Assembly (NCBI GenBank): GCA_902780025.1
Contig: CACZDV010000010.1
Coordinates: forward strand, 34,778-98,777
Length of the DNA stretch: 64,000 nt
Source: an uncultured Prevotellaceae bacterium
GTDB lineage: Bacteria; Bacteroidota; Bacteroidia; Bacteroidales; Bacteroidaceae
Direction of reading: 5' to 3'
Position numbers and translations under genes: made by a program. The notes under the pieces were generated by a model, which worked only from the letters and a program-made list of their open reading frames with translations, searched no databases and was not told the DNA's origin. Shown here in pieces: positions 51,639-61,085 of this stretch (its first letter is position 1; every line of letters begins with the position of its first letter).

Positions 51639-51707
51639 CAAAAGTACGAATAATGCTTAAAAGAGCGTTTCACTGTTGTCACTTCTCGTTGAAATTATGT
51701 AACTTTG
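51639..51707. promoter_or_regulatory. Divergent promoters for galactan operon and its regulator
   Basis: Minus strand: TACTTTTG at 51639-51646 for GH43. Plus strand: TAACTTTG at 51700-51707, with TTG at 51676-51678, for the regulator at 51722. Confidence 0.7.
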
Positions 51708-51721
51708 CACAGTTTTTACTT

Positions 51722-53473
51722 ATGACACACTTGAAACATTGTCACATATTGCTGTTACTTGCCCTGTTTCTGCTGCCATTTCGCGGCATGGCACAGGAGA
51801 TGCTGACGCTACCACGTTTGGAGCAGCTGTCATCGCAGCATGTGACGCAGGTCATACAAGACGCTGAGGGATTCCTTTGGTATGCCACTGAAGGCGGCGG
51901 CGTGTGTCGTGACGACGGACGGCAGATGACGGTGTTCCGCAGCGACGCTGAGCGTCCCGACCTCTTAGGCAGTAACGATGTGGCCAGCATTGCCGCAGCG
52001 GGAAGGTACATCATCATTGGTACCTACCACGGCGCCAACCTTTTAGATAAGCAGGGCTACAGCATACGCCGACTGACGGAGGTGGACGACAAGCGAGTGG
52101 ATGACATCATCGTCTCCGAGAAGAACGGCCATTGGTGGCTTACGTCCAACAAGAAAGTCTATGAATATGCTGACGGGAAACTGCTAAGGACCTATCCTCT
52201 CGGCGACAAGTACATCTTCCGGTTGCGTGAAGACTCGTTGGGACAGCTATGGGCAATGGAGTGGGAAGGTGGGCTGTTGCAACTGAAAGATGGTGCGTTC
52301 CAAAGAATCTCCAGCCATGTTGAACTGGACAGCATCGACTTTCGCCGTGTTATGGCCGACCGTCAAGGGCGACAGTTGGTAGCCGACGGCTTTGGAAAGT
52401 GCTACGCCTTGGGCAATAACAGCATCAAACCTTTCTTCGATGGAGGACCTCTTACGAAGGATGTCGCAGACTCCATACGCATCGCCAACGGACTGTCAGA
52501 ACGTCCCACCGCCATTGCCACCGACCACGAAGGCAACCTTTGGTTTAGCACAGGCAAGAATATCCGCTGCAAGACAAAAGATGCCGAACAAGTCGTTCTT
52601 CCTGATACGAAGGATGTGTCTGCCATGGTTTTCACAAAGGATGGCATCCTCTGGCTCGCCACCATCTTTGGCACCATCATGACCTATAAAGACGGGCAAC
52701 TGCTCACCGACGAATACGCCTCAAATGAATATGGCGATGCCGTTGTAGCCTTACAGACAGACAGTACCGGGCACCTCATCATCGCTTACGACCGTTATGC
52801 CCGTCTCTATGACCCCGTCAGGCAAACGCTCCGCCAGCAGAGCAGCGAGGCCGATGGCATCTACAGCATTGAACTACAAGAGACGCAACCTAACGAACGC
52901 TGGAGCCAGCCCGAAGAGAAAAACACAGAACGATTGCCTAAGGGGATATGGTGGACGATAGCTGTCCTGCTCCTGCTGCTGACTGCTCTTATGGTCTATG
53001 TCTGGTTCCTTCATCGTCAACGCAGGCGATTCCTGGAAACAATGAGACAACTGCCTGCTCAAGAGCAAGCCGTTGCCAGTCATCAGAACGAAGAAGCCGA
53101 AGCCCCTATTGTTCAGGCGGAAGAGCAGCCAGGCGAAGACGTAAAAGACAAATGGCTGAAGAAAGCGATAGACTTGGTAGGGGAGCACCTTTCCGACGAG
53201 CACTACGGCGTGGAGCAACTCAGTGCCGACTTGTGCATGAGCCGTATGACCTTCTACCGTAAGATTCAATCAGCCACAGGCCAGAAACCCACCGAGTTTA
53301 TCCGGACCATACGCCTGCGCCGAGCCGCCGAGCTACTACATGAGGGTCGTCTGACTGTCAGCGAGATTAGCTACGCCACCGGTTTCTCGTCCGTCAGCTA
53401 TTTCAGCCGTTGCTTCCGCACGATGTTCGGCGTTTCCCCCACACAATTCTTAGAAGAGACAAAAAACCAGTAA
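51722..53473 (+). CDS. Membrane sensor with AraC-type HTH, lacking kinase and receiver
   Basis: 583 residues from the ATG at 51722; signal or anchor helix HILLLLALFLLPFRGMAQ. Residues ~25-390 are beta-propeller (Reg_prop/Y_Y_Y-like) repeats with D-x-E-G-x-L-W words (DAEGFLWYATEGGGV, DHEGNLWFSTG). A membrane helix (~409-430, WWTIAVLLLLLTALMVYVWFLH) and an AraC-type double HTH (~495-576) follow. This is the hybrid two-component layout of polysaccharide-utilisation loci without its histidine kinase and receiver. Divergent placement next to the galactan operon suggests it reads out galactan-derived oligosaccharides. Confidence 0.82.
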   Translation: MTHLKHCHILLLLALFLLPFRGMAQEMLTLPRLEQLSSQHVTQVIQDAEGFLWYATEGGGVCRDDGRQMTVFRSDAERPDLLGSNDVASIAAAGRYIIIGTYHGANLLDKQGYSIRRLTEVDDKRVDDIIVSEKNGHWWLTSNKKVYEYADGKLLRTYPLGDKYIFRLREDSLGQLWAMEWEGGLLQLKDGAFQRISSHVELDSIDFRRVMADRQGRQLVADGFGKCYALGNNSIKPFFDGGPLTKDVADSIRIANGLSERPTAIATDHEGNLWFSTGKNIRCKTKDAEQVVLPDTKDVSAMVFTKDGILWLATIFGTIMTYKDGQLLTDEYASNEYGDAVVALQTDSTGHLIIAYDRYARLYDPVRQTLRQQSSEADGIYSIELQETQPNERWSQPEEKNTERLPKGIWWTIAVLLLLLTALMVYVWFLHRQRRRFLETMRQLPAQEQAVASHQNEEAEAPIVQAEEQPGEDVKDKWLKKAIDLVGEHLSDEHYGVEQLSADLCMSRMTFYRKIQSATGQKPTEFIRTIRLRRAAELLHEGRLTVSEISYATGFSSVSYFSRCFRTMFGVSPTQFLEETKNQ

Positions 53474-53490
53474 AGTCATTTGCAATCAAT

Positions 53491-54300
53491 ATGACACAGA
53501 AGTACGCTTTATTCTTTGACATCGACGGGACGCTCGTGAGTTTTAAGACGCACGAGATTCCTGCATCGACCATCTTCGCACTCACGCAGGCTAAGGCCAA
53601 TGGTTCGCGGGTGTATATCGCCACAGGACGGCCGCCGCTGATTATCACCAACCTGGGCGCCATCGAGCACTTAATCGACGGCTATATCACCACCAACGGC
53701 GCCTTGTGCTATGTGGGCAACGAGATGGTCACCTGCCAACCCATAGCTAAGGAGGACGTGATGACGTGCGTGGAGGACTGCCGGGAGAGGGGCAACAGTC
53801 TCATCGTGGTAGGCCGGAAGGACGTGGCGGTGATAGACCCCAAGGGCGACGTCGACCGCATCTTCCGCAAGATGCTGGCCGTGAAGAACCTCGACAAGGC
53901 TTCGCCGTTGGACGTCGTGCTGCAGCAGGACATCCTGCAGTTGACGCCGTTCTTCCCTGCCGACTACGAACCGGTGCTGATGGCCCGTATGCCGCAATGT
54001 GTGTCAGGTCGCTGGCATCCGGAGTTTACGGACATCACCGCCAATGGTGCCGACAAGGGGAAGGGCATCCTGGCCATGGCCCGCCACGAGGGTTTTGACG
54101 TCAGTCGCACGATGGCCTTTGGCGACGGCGGCAACGACACCTCGATGATTCGGCAGGCTGGCGTCGGCGTGGCTATGGGCAACGCCATCGACGAGCTCAA
54201 GCAGCAGGCCGACTACGTCACTACCTCCGTCGATGACGACGGTATCATGAATGCGCTGCGGCATTTTGATGTGATATTTTCGGCTCAACATACCATGTAA
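53491..54300 (+). CDS. Cof-type HAD phosphatase
   Basis: 269 residues from the ATG at 53491, 17 bases after the regulator. HAD motifs: FFDIDGTLVSF (nucleophile Asp), IATGRPP (motif II), Lys in NGADKGKGI (III), and AFGDGGNDTSMI (IV). A C2-type cap lies between. Such enzymes dephosphorylate sugar phosphates or cofactors in the cytoplasm; the substrate is unknown. Confidence 0.88.
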   Translation: MTQKYALFFDIDGTLVSFKTHEIPASTIFALTQAKANGSRVYIATGRPPLIITNLGAIEHLIDGYITTNGALCYVGNEMVTCQPIAKEDVMTCVEDCRERGNSLIVVGRKDVAVIDPKGDVDRIFRKMLAVKNLDKASPLDVVLQQDILQLTPFFPADYEPVLMARMPQCVSGRWHPEFTDITANGADKGKGILAMARHEGFDVSRTMAFGDGGNDTSMIRQAGVGVAMGNAIDELKQQADYVTTSVDDDGIMNALRHFDVIFSAQHTM

Positions 54301-54367
54301 ATGGTAAAAAGCGACGAGCGAACGACTATTTCTTTTTCAATCTGTTGGTCGTCTCGATATTTCTTGC

Positions 54368-54375
54368 TACCTTTG
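54368..54375 (+). promoter_or_regulatory. -7 box for serine acetyltransferase
   Basis: TACCTTTG, 31 bases before the ATG at 54407. Confidence 0.6.
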
Positions 54376-54406
54376 CAGCAGTAAAGTGTGTCAAAAATAA
54401 CAGGTT

Positions 54407-55312
54407 ATGGGAAAGAAAGATATCACGGATGTACTGCAGCGCAACGTGGCCATCATGGCGGGCCATACGGCCAAGGAGGACAGCATGATGCCCGCTACGG
54501 GAGCCCCGCTGCCGTCGGTTGAGGAGGTGAAGCGCATCGTGCAGTTGGTGAAGGTCATCATCTTCACCGACTACTTCCACAAGCGGCAGGCCAACGAGCG
54601 TATGCGCTCGTATATAATAGGTGTGAACATGGAGGAACTGTACGAGCTGCTGCGCCGACAGATAGCCTGCGGACTGCAGTTCTGCACGGAGTGCGGTTGC
54701 GACGCTGAGAAACAGGCCGACGAACTGGCCTTGCGGTTTATCGACGAACTGCCTGAAATCAAGCGCCTGCTCTATACCGACGTTGAGGCCATGTTCGACA
54801 ACGACCCTGCGGCGCAGACCTACGGCGAGGTCATCTTCAGCTATCCCGTGGTGAACACGATGACCCACTACCGCATAGCCCACGTCCTGCATCAGATGGA
54901 GATTCCCATCCTGCCGCGTATCATCACGGAGCAGGCACATTCGAAGACAGGTATCGACATCCATCCAGGTGCCAGCATCGGCGAGTACTTCGCCATCGAC
55001 CACGGGACGGGCGTCGTCATCGGCGAGACCTGTATTATCGGCAACCACGTCACGCTGTATCAGGGTGTCACCCTTGGTGCCAAGAGTTTCAAGTATGATG
55101 CCAATGGCAATATGCTGAACGTGCCGCGTCACCCCATCATCGAGGACTACGTCACTATCTATTCCAACGCCTCAATCTTAGGGCGCATCACCATCGGCCA
55201 CCACTCCGTCATCGGCGGTAACATCTGGGTGGTCAACGACGTGATGCCTTACTCGCGCATCCAGCAGTCGAAGGCGGTGGACTTGTCATTCCAGGGAGGA
55301 TTAGGCATTTAG
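54407..55312 (+). CDS. Serine O-acetyltransferase (EpsC/SrpH-type)
   Basis: A 301-residue protein with an N-terminal helical region (~1-170) and a left-handed beta-helix of hexapeptide repeats (~180-290; [43 protein letters not shown]). The catalytic His and Asp lie in DIHPG and IDHGTG. It makes O-acetylserine for cysteine synthesis. The next gene starts 4 bases later. Confidence 0.88.
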   Translation: MGKKDITDVLQRNVAIMAGHTAKEDSMMPATGAPLPSVEEVKRIVQLVKVIIFTDYFHKRQANERMRSYIIGVNMEELYELLRRQIACGLQFCTECGCDAEKQADELALRFIDELPEIKRLLYTDVEAMFDNDPAAQTYGEVIFSYPVVNTMTHYRIAHVLHQMEIPILPRIITEQAHSKTGIDIHPGASIGEYFAIDHGTGVVIGETCIIGNHVTLYQGVTLGAKSFKYDANGNMLNVPRHPIIEDYVTIYSNASILGRITIGHHSVIGGNIWVVNDVMPYSRIQQSKAVDLSFQGGLGI

Positions 55313-55316
55313 TGCT

Positions 55317-56147
55317 ATGGCAGTAGGTAAGTGGATAGGCGGATTCTTAGGATGGATGGCTGGAGGCCCGTTGGGGGCCTTGGCCGGCTATCTGCTGGGC
55401 TCGCTCTTCGATAGTGCCCTCGACGCTGTCAACACCCCAGGAAACTCAGGTACGTTTGGTAGCGGTTCTGGTCGCGACGGTGGTTTCCGTGCTTACGAGG
55501 AAATGTACCGACAGGCCTACCAGCGCCAGCAGGCACAGGGCAATCGCAACAGCTTCCTCTTCGCCCTGTTGGTATTGTCGTCCTACATCATCAAGGCCGA
55601 CGGTAAGGCGATGCACTCAGAGATGGAGATGGTGCGACAGATGCTGCGCCAGAACTTTGGCGAGGCCGCCGTCACCCAGGGTAATGATATTCTGAAGAAA
55701 CTCTTCAACGAACAGCAACGGCAGGGCTGGAACGGCTTCAAGCAGACCGTTCGCGACTGCTGTCAGCAGATCAACAGCAACATGGACTACTCGCAACGCC
55801 TGCAGCTGTTGAACTTCCTCGTGATGGTGGCGCAGGCCGACGGTTCAGTACCCCAGAGCGAGATTACCGCCTTGAAGGAGTGTGCCACGTGGATGGGACT
55901 CTCCCCCAACGAGGTCGACTCTATGCTCCACTTGGAGGGTAACACCCTTGAGGATGCCTACAAGGTGCTGGGTGTCAGTCCCAATGCGACGGATGACGAG
56001 GTGAAACGCGCCTACCGCCGTTTGGCTCTCGAGCATCATCCCGACAAGGTGGCCGCCCTTGGCGAAGACGTGCGCCGAGCAGCAGAAAAGAAGTTCCAGG
56101 AAATCAATGCCGCTAAGGAACGTATCTGGAAAGCCCGCGGACTCTGA
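55317..56147 (+). CDS. DjlA-like TerB-DnaJ protein
   Basis: A 276-residue protein: a glycine-rich membrane-like N-terminus ([27 protein letters not shown]), a TerB-like helical domain (~75-205), and a C-terminal J domain (~210-275) with [17 protein letters not shown], carrying the HPD motif that stimulates DnaK. Its end overlaps the converging GH35 gene by 35 bases. Confidence 0.88.
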   Translation: MAVGKWIGGFLGWMAGGPLGALAGYLLGSLFDSALDAVNTPGNSGTFGSGSGRDGGFRAYEEMYRQAYQRQQAQGNRNSFLFALLVLSSYIIKADGKAMHSEMEMVRQMLRQNFGEAAVTQGNDILKKLFNEQQRQGWNGFKQTVRDCCQQINSNMDYSQRLQLLNFLVMVAQADGSVPQSEITALKECATWMGLSPNEVDSMLHLEGNTLEDAYKVLGVSPNATDDEVKRAYRRLALEHHPDKVAALGEDVRRAAEKKFQEINAAKERIWKARGL

Positions 56148-58155
56148 ACACTTCTTCGCCAGGCCTTTTGTCAGCCTCGCGGGGTAAGTAGATAGGTGCA
56201 TCGGGCTGTAGCGGCAGGATACGCAGTTCCAACGCTGTACAACCTTCAGGCAGTCTCCACAGACCATACAGGAACGGTCGACCGTAATAGAAATTGTCGG
56301 CCACCAGACGCCCGTTGGCATAAAGACGGGCGCAGTCGCCACGATAGTCGATGGACAATAGAGTGGGGGCCTGAGCGGCGAGGGACGAAAGGCTGATTTG
56401 ATAGACGGTAGCCTGTTGCCAGTCCTGTTCCGACGGTGCCTCAGCCACCTTGGCCTTGCCCTTCACGATGGTGCGCAGCGGCCCTGCTTCCTTCACTTTC
56501 TTGAATGTCAGCTGCATCTCAGGAACAGCCGGACTGTCCTGATGATTCAGGAACAAGCGTTCTGCCTCCTGCTTGGTTATCAGGTAGAGATTGCCGTAGA
56601 CGGGCTTGGCTGTGCCGCGCGGCTTCACGTTCTTCAGCGTTTTCCCGTTGGTCATGCTGATGGTGGTGGGTATGCCAGGTATCTGCATCATGTAGGTCTT
56701 CCCTTCACGACGGGCTACCAACTGACCGGTAGCATAGCGGATGCCGTCGATGTTGACAGGGAAGATAGCCATGCAGCCGCTGGGGATGCTCATCTTGGGC
56801 AGTTTCACGCCGCAGGCCTCCAACTGCACGTCCTTCTTAGTTGAGAGCTGGTAGAAACGTTCGTAGTTGTTGACAAAGATGAATCCCCCTTTCTCTCTAT
56901 CCTCGCGAACTGCCCATCGCAACTGTGTGTCCTCGCCTTTCTTCAAGTCCTTCGGGCCAGGGAACGAGGCTTCCATCGGAGCCAGCGTCTCGCCCCAGTC
57001 GTGCATGAAGAGGTGGAGTGGACGTAGCGTATAGTACTGCGGATAAGTCTGGCCGTACTCACCCAGCGGTGCCTGGAAGTCGTAGGTCATCACGGGCAGG
57101 TCGTTGTTGGCGGTTCCTGGCGATGTCTGACACTCGTTCATCGTGTGGAGCACTCCCTCAGGATTGGTGCCGCCATGATACATATAGTAGCCTAAGAGAT
57201 TAGAACCGCTGCCCAGCTTGACAAGTGCCATCGAGTAGGCATCCTCAGGGTAGACATACGGACGACGATGATAGGCCGTCGCCATGCCGCCACCCAGTTC
57301 GCAGGTGAAGTAAGGGTATTCCTGTGATGAAGGAGTGGTGGGGTGGGGCGCGTTTTGAGAATAGTCAAACTGGTCTGTGGCAATGGCTGTCGACGAGCGG
57401 AAACCCTTGAAGTTGAAAGCCTGATAGTAGTTGCCGGATCCCTCAGTCGTCTCCTTGTCCCAGAAGCCGTCAGCATAGTCGCCATAGAGGGGCAGCATCT
57501 CGCCGTAGGGTACTGGTGTACGCAGCTCAGGCCAGCCTGTACGGGTGTAGAACGGCAGGTCGAAGCCTATCTTCTGGGCTATCCGCTTCAGGGCCACAAG
57601 GTATTCGCCGCGTCCGCGATACTCATTGTCGAACTGGGCGGCAATGACGGGGCCGCCGTCCTTCCATTGCAAGCCTTGCACCTGTGTAAAGATCTGGCGG
57701 TAGAGCTTCTCGGCTAAATCGAGAAATACGGGGTTCTGCTCACGCAGCTTGCAACCTTTGGTGAACGCCCAGTCGGGGATGCCGCCATTACGTACCTCGC
57801 CGTGACAGAACGGTCCCATACGCAGGACGACAGGCATGTCTTCCTGTTTGCACACTTCGAGGAAAGTGCGCAGCGAGCGCTGGCCGTCCCAGCGGAAGAC
57901 GCCCTCCTGCTCCTCAATATGGTTCCAGAATACGTAGGTAGCAATGATGGTGACGCCACCCTCCTTCATTTTCTTCACTTCGGCGGGCCACTCGTCAGCA
58001 GGAATGCGCGAATAGTGTATCTCGCCCATCACAGGACAGACGCGGCGTCCGTCAATCATCAAGCTCTTACTGTCCCACGTCACGGTGGGCTGGTTCTGTG
58101 CCGTTGCTGTTGTCAGCGTCAGCAGCAATCCTATAAGGGTCAGCATTTTTCTCAT
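56113..58155 (-). CDS. GH35 beta-galactosidase
   Basis: 680 residues from the ATG at 58155 ([20 protein letters not shown], signal peptide). The GH35 barrel (~25-340) has [14 protein letters not shown], the acid/base Glu in [12 protein letters not shown] and the nucleophile Glu in [13 protein letters not shown]. Beta modules follow, ending [23 protein letters not shown]. It releases terminal beta-galactose in the periplasm and complements the galactan operon 4.5 kb away. It has its own perfect promoter at 58183-58214. Confidence 0.9.
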   Translation of the reverse strand: MRKMLTLIGLLLTLTTATAQNQPTVTWDSKSLMIDGRRVCPVMGEIHYSRIPADEWPAEVKKMKEGGVTIIATYVFWNHIEEQEGVFRWDGQRSLRTFLEVCKQEDMPVVLRMGPFCHGEVRNGGIPDWAFTKGCKLREQNPVFLDLAEKLYRQIFTQVQGLQWKDGGPVIAAQFDNEYRGRGEYLVALKRIAQKIGFDLPFYTRTGWPELRTPVPYGEMLPLYGDYADGFWDKETTEGSGNYYQAFNFKGFRSSTAIATDQFDYSQNAPHPTTPSSQEYPYFTCELGGGMATAYHRRPYVYPEDAYSMALVKLGSGSNLLGYYMYHGGTNPEGVLHTMNECQTSPGTANNDLPVMTYDFQAPLGEYGQTYPQYYTLRPLHLFMHDWGETLAPMEASFPGPKDLKKGEDTQLRWAVREDREKGGFIFVNNYERFYQLSTKKDVQLEACGVKLPKMSIPSGCMAIFPVNIDGIRYATGQLVARREGKTYMMQIPGIPTTISMTNGKTLKNVKPRGTAKPVYGNLYLITKQEAERLFLNHQDSPAVPEMQLTFKKVKEAGPLRTIVKGKAKVAEAPSEQDWQQATVYQISLSSLAAQAPTLLSIDYRGDCARLYANGRLVADNFYYGRPFLYGLWRLPEGCTALELRILPLQPDAPIYLPREADKRPGEEVFRVRGLSRYVP

Positions 58156-58182
58156 TATAGTCGTAGTTCTCGTTATCGTCGG

Positions 58183-58214
58183 CAAAGGTACGCAAAAAAG
58201 CCGGAAGTACCAAA
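58183..58214 (-). promoter_or_regulatory. Perfect promoter for GH35
   Basis: TTTG (58211-58214), 20 bases, TACCTTTG (58183-58190) on the minus strand. Confidence 0.75.
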
Positions 58215-58262
58215 CTTCAGACCTTTTTTCTATAAGTATTTGGTTATTCGGGAAAAATGTTG

Positions 58263-58270
58263 TAAGTTTG
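58263..58270 (+). promoter_or_regulatory. -7 box directly before the nuclease gene
   Basis: TAAGTTTG ends 5 bases before the ATG at 58276, so the transcript should be nearly leaderless. Confidence 0.55.
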
Positions 58271-58275
58271 CACCC

Positions 58276-59091
58276 ATGAAGAAGCTATTATTACCCATAA
58301 TGACCCTCAGCCTGATGCTCACGGCCTGTCGCAAGGACAATGCCAACGCACAGGAAACCAACACGTTCTACAACAGCAACGCGACGCAGGAAGTCACCCG
58401 TAGCAAAGTCGTTGAGTACGAACAGCCCGCCCCCTTGAAGGACCGTCCTGAGCAGATTCTCAGGCGCATGGGCTATACCACCTCTTATAATCAAGAGACA
58501 CGAAACCCCAACTGGGTGGCCTGGCACCTGACGAAGAGTCACACCTACGGCAAGAACCAGCGCTCGGCCGAGGTGTTCAGCGAGGACCCTGAGGTCAGTC
58601 CGCGCGCTACTGACAACGACTACTACAACTCACGCTACGACCGAGGGCACATGTGTCCGGCTGGCGACAACAAGTGGGACGCAACGGCCATGACCGAGTC
58701 GTTCCTCTTCACGAACATCTGTCCGCAGAACCACGCGCTGAACAAGTATGAGTGGAACACGCTGGAAATCCTGTGTCGCGACTGGGCCCGCAAGTACGGT
58801 TCCATCGACATTGTCTGCGGTCCCGTCTACGACGGCGAGACGCCCACCCGCACCATCGGCCGCAGCCGCGTCTGGGTGCCCGATGCCTTCTTCAAGGTCG
58901 TCCTCTGCCGTTCAGACCGTCCCAAGACCATCGCCTTCCTCTTCCGCAACGACGGCAAGAAGGTGACGCTCTCCAGCGTCGTCCACACCGTCGACGACAT
59001 TGAGCGCCTCACCGGCATCGACTTCTTCCCTGCCCTCGACGACAAGACAGAAGACCGCATAGAAGCCGAGGCGAACCTGAGGGAGTGGTAA
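58276..59091 (+). CDS. Secreted DNA/RNA non-specific endonuclease lipoprotein
   Basis: 271 residues from the ATG at 58276 (MKKLLLPIMTLSLMLTACRK, lipobox LTAC). The beta-beta-alpha-metal nuclease core (~80-250) has the catalytic motif RYDRGHMCPAGD and the metal Asn in FTNICPQNHALNKYEW. It degrades nucleic acids at the cell surface. The ATG is set by the lipoprotein signal; a long in-frame extension upstream overlaps the GH35 gene and is not coding. Confidence 0.9.
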   Translation: MKKLLLPIMTLSLMLTACRKDNANAQETNTFYNSNATQEVTRSKVVEYEQPAPLKDRPEQILRRMGYTTSYNQETRNPNWVAWHLTKSHTYGKNQRSAEVFSEDPEVSPRATDNDYYNSRYDRGHMCPAGDNKWDATAMTESFLFTNICPQNHALNKYEWNTLEILCRDWARKYGSIDIVCGPVYDGETPTRTIGRSRVWVPDAFFKVVLCRSDRPKTIAFLFRNDGKKVTLSSVVHTVDDIERLTGIDFFPALDDKTEDRIEAEANLREW

Positions 59092-59125
59092 AGTACACAC
59101 CATAAACCTACCTATACTTAAAACA

Positions 59126-59836
59126 ATGAAGATTATGAAAAAGGCAACATTCATCAAAACTATTTGTGCCATCATGCTGATGCTGGGCACAAGCATTGCA
59201 TCTAACGCTCAAGAAGAAGTACCCAACGACATGAGTGGGCATCGGGAAGACAACGGTAAGACCTTTCTTTTCTATGTGACAGGTGACGACAGCCAGGAGT
59301 GCTACGGCGGCAAAGACAATATTTACACGGACGACTCCCCGCTTAGTGTGGCTGCCGTACATGCCGGCCTGCTGAAAGTAAAGGAAACCAAACTCATTAA
59401 GGTGAAGGTTCTGGCACCAGCTACTGGTTTTCCGTCAATCACCAGAAACGGCATCACGTCAGCATCATCCGACAGTAGCGATGGCAGTTATCAACTCTTG
59501 GCACCCGAGAAGGGCGACATAGCCAATGCCCCTTCTACGATGTCACAATTCATGGGTAAAAACGGCGTTGTCTTCATCTTCCGCGTGAAAGCCCATAAAG
59601 AAGGGCCTATCTGGGGAGGAGGCCGCGATAGTGTCTACACCTCTGACTCAGAGATTGCCACCGCCGCCATCCACGCAGGTATACTGAAGGCAGGAGAGAC
59701 AGGCATCGTGAAGCTGATGATGCTGCCAGGACGGAAATCATACCCTGCAACAACCCGCAATGGCCTGACTTCCCATGGTTTCGACAGCTGGGACGCCAGT
59801 TACAAGTTCCTTAAAAGGGAAGAGTCAGAAAAATAG
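59126..59836 (+). CDS. Secreted protein with two LCCL domains
   Basis: A 236-residue protein with signal peptide (IKTICAIMLMLGTSIASNA). Two LCCL modules (~45-125 and ~150-230) share the pattern (I/V)YT(D/S)DS..(S/A)(V/T)AA(V/I)HAG(L/I)LK..ET..(I/V)K...L..(G)...(S/A)(I/T)(T)RNG(I/L)TS (for example VYTSDSEIATAAIHAGILKAGETGIVKLM). LCCL domains occur in extracellular proteins and are thought to bind ligands or lipids. An ATG at 59135 is an alternative start. It probably shares the nuclease promoter. Confidence 0.8.
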   Translation: MKIMKKATFIKTICAIMLMLGTSIASNAQEEVPNDMSGHREDNGKTFLFYVTGDDSQECYGGKDNIYTDDSPLSVAAVHAGLLKVKETKLIKVKVLAPATGFPSITRNGITSASSDSSDGSYQLLAPEKGDIANAPSTMSQFMGKNGVVFIFRVKAHKEGPIWGGGRDSVYTSDSEIATAAIHAGILKAGETGIVKLMMLPGRKSYPATTRNGLTSHGFDSWDASYKFLKREESEK

Positions 59837-59850
59837 CCGACAAGGAATGC

Positions 59851-60246
59851 TTACTTTTTCGTCCATGTCTGGGTCTCGTAGAACATGGCCACGTAGCCGC
59901 GTACCTTCAGGTTGTTGCCTTCGAGCCAGATGGAGCATTTGTAGGTCTTTCCGTTCTTGGGATTGTAGATCTTGCCACCTTCCCACTTTTCGCCTTTCTT
60001 GGTGAGCCCCGTCAGGATGTTGACACCAACAAGCTTACGGCTCTGTAGCTTCTTGTCAGGATTGTGGACGTCGAGTTGGCCGTCGCCTTTCTTAAGCCAC
60101 ACAATCTTGCCGTTCAGCTTGTCACCACTCTGGTAAATCTCCACCTGAGAATCACCACCTTCTGTTACCCACTTGCCGACAACGCTCTGAGCGTATCCTG
60201 CTACTGACATCATCGTCAGTACTAAGCTGATTATTACTTTCTTCAT
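59851..60246 (-). CDS. Secreted DUF2147 protein
   Basis: 131 residues from the ATG at 60246 (MKKVIISLVLTMMSVAGYAQ). DUF2147 body: SVVGKWVTEGGDSQVEIYQSGDKLNGKIVWLKKG...GKIYNPKNGKTYKCSIWLEGNNLKVRGYVAMFYETQTW. A small periplasmic beta-barrel-like protein; function unknown. The frame extends upstream into the 11-base tandem repeat and the YafQ gene, but that part is not needed. Confidence 0.85.
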   Translation of the reverse strand: MKKVIISLVLTMMSVAGYAQSVVGKWVTEGGDSQVEIYQSGDKLNGKIVWLKKGDGQLDVHNPDKKLQSRKLVGVNILTGLTKKGEKWEGGKIYNPKNGKTYKCSIWLEGNNLKVRGYVAMFYETQTWTKK

Positions 60247-60337
60247 CTTATTCTTTCTTGCTATAAGTTCTGTTTTTATTCCCTCCATGTGGTTCCAAAT
60301 AACCAAACTCAGTAAGTTGGCGAAGATACCGTTTGGC

Positions 60338-60370
60338 TTTATCGACCATTTATCGACCATTTATCGACCA
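60338..60370. repeat. Three perfect 11-base tandem repeats TTTATCGACCA
   Basis: Copies at 60338-60348, 60349-60359 and 60360-60370. The array provides the stop codon that ends the YafQ-like gene early. Confidence 0.95.
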
Positions 60371-60591
60371 TTGTTTTGTTTCCAAAGCAACAACCAGTCA
60401 GGCTCGATGTGACATTCCCAAATGCCTGCGTATTTGCCAGAGAGAATATGAGGCCGGTACTTAGCGGGGAGTGTCCCGGTCTCGGCCAAAGGGCTCACCA
60501 CTGTTTCGAAGTTGGCGATGTTCAGTCCGCGACGCTTGCAGAGCATATAAGACTTCTTGAAACGACTGGAGTAATTAATTGTGTATTTCAT
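60361..60591 (-). pseudogene. YafQ/RelE-type toxin, C-terminally truncated
   Basis: From the ATG at 60591 (MKYTINYSSRFKKSYMLCKR) the protein follows the YafQ family through LPAKYRPHILSGKYAGIWECHIEPDWLLLWKQN, then ends in NGR and a stop inside an 11-base tandem repeat. The last ~18 residues, which in YafQ carry the catalytic His (TGTHxDLF), are missing. No antitoxin gene precedes it. It is probably inactive. Confidence 0.7.
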
Positions 60592-60659
60592 GCATCCAAT
60601 TGCGCCATTAAATCGCAACAAAGAAGAAAAGTTATGTTTAATACTATGCAAGAATGAAG

Positions 60660-60783
60660 AATTAAATTCTCAACATTCACTTCTTGAAATAAGGCGAACT
60701 AATCTTTAGCAAGGTCAGACTGTGTAGATGGTTGCCTTGTGCGTCCGCATCACCTGTTCAAATTCTTGTTCATTATGGTTCAT
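60660..60783 (-). pseudogene. ECF sigma factor, N-terminal remnant
   Basis: On the minus strand, ATG at 60783 begins MNHNEQEFEQVMRTHKATIYTV, then TGA. This is the opening of Bacteroidetes sigma-70 ECF factors (MREHKATIYTVCYMFS). Further on, in another frame, ALFQEVNVENL recalls the DLFQEVLINLW motif. A -7 box TACCTTTG (60824-60831) sits upstream, so the promoter survives while the gene is deleted. It suggests a lost sigma/anti-sigma operon. Confidence 0.55.
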
Positions 60784-60883
60784 TATATCGATGTTTTTGT
60801 TCAACTTTACCCTTTTGTCGACACAAAGGTACGATTTACTACACGAAAACACGAAAAAAAATCAAAAAACGTATCATACATAA

Positions 60884-60905
60884 GAAGGGTCGGTTCCGTT
60901 GTGTA
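60884..60905. repeat. GGGTCGGTTCC motif, second copy
   Basis: AAGGGTCGGTTCC followed by GTTGTGTA, resembling 32043-32075. The rest of 60832-61020 shows no gene. Confidence 0.4.
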
Positions 60906-61020
60906 TGAGCGTAAGTACTCTCGACGAAGTAAAAGTTCTTCCTCTATGAAAGCGACTTAAATATTGTGGAAGTGACATTTTTCAATAATGTCAATAATGC
61001 TACTTTTCTTAAAGAGTATT

Positions 61021-61079
61021 AAAAAGAATACTTTTCTGAAGTTTTATTTTGCAAAATAGTATTCTTTTTATTACCTTTG
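61021..61079 (+). promoter_or_regulatory. HicB promoter flanked by a 12-base operator repeat
   Basis: AAAAAGAATACT (61021-61032) and AGTATTCTTTTT (61058-61069) are perfect mirror images. The promoter is TTTG (61048-61051), 20 bases, TACCTTTG (61072-61079); one arm lies between the two boxes. This is the expected place for an autorepressor. Confidence 0.75.
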
Positions 61080-61085
61080 CGCCAT

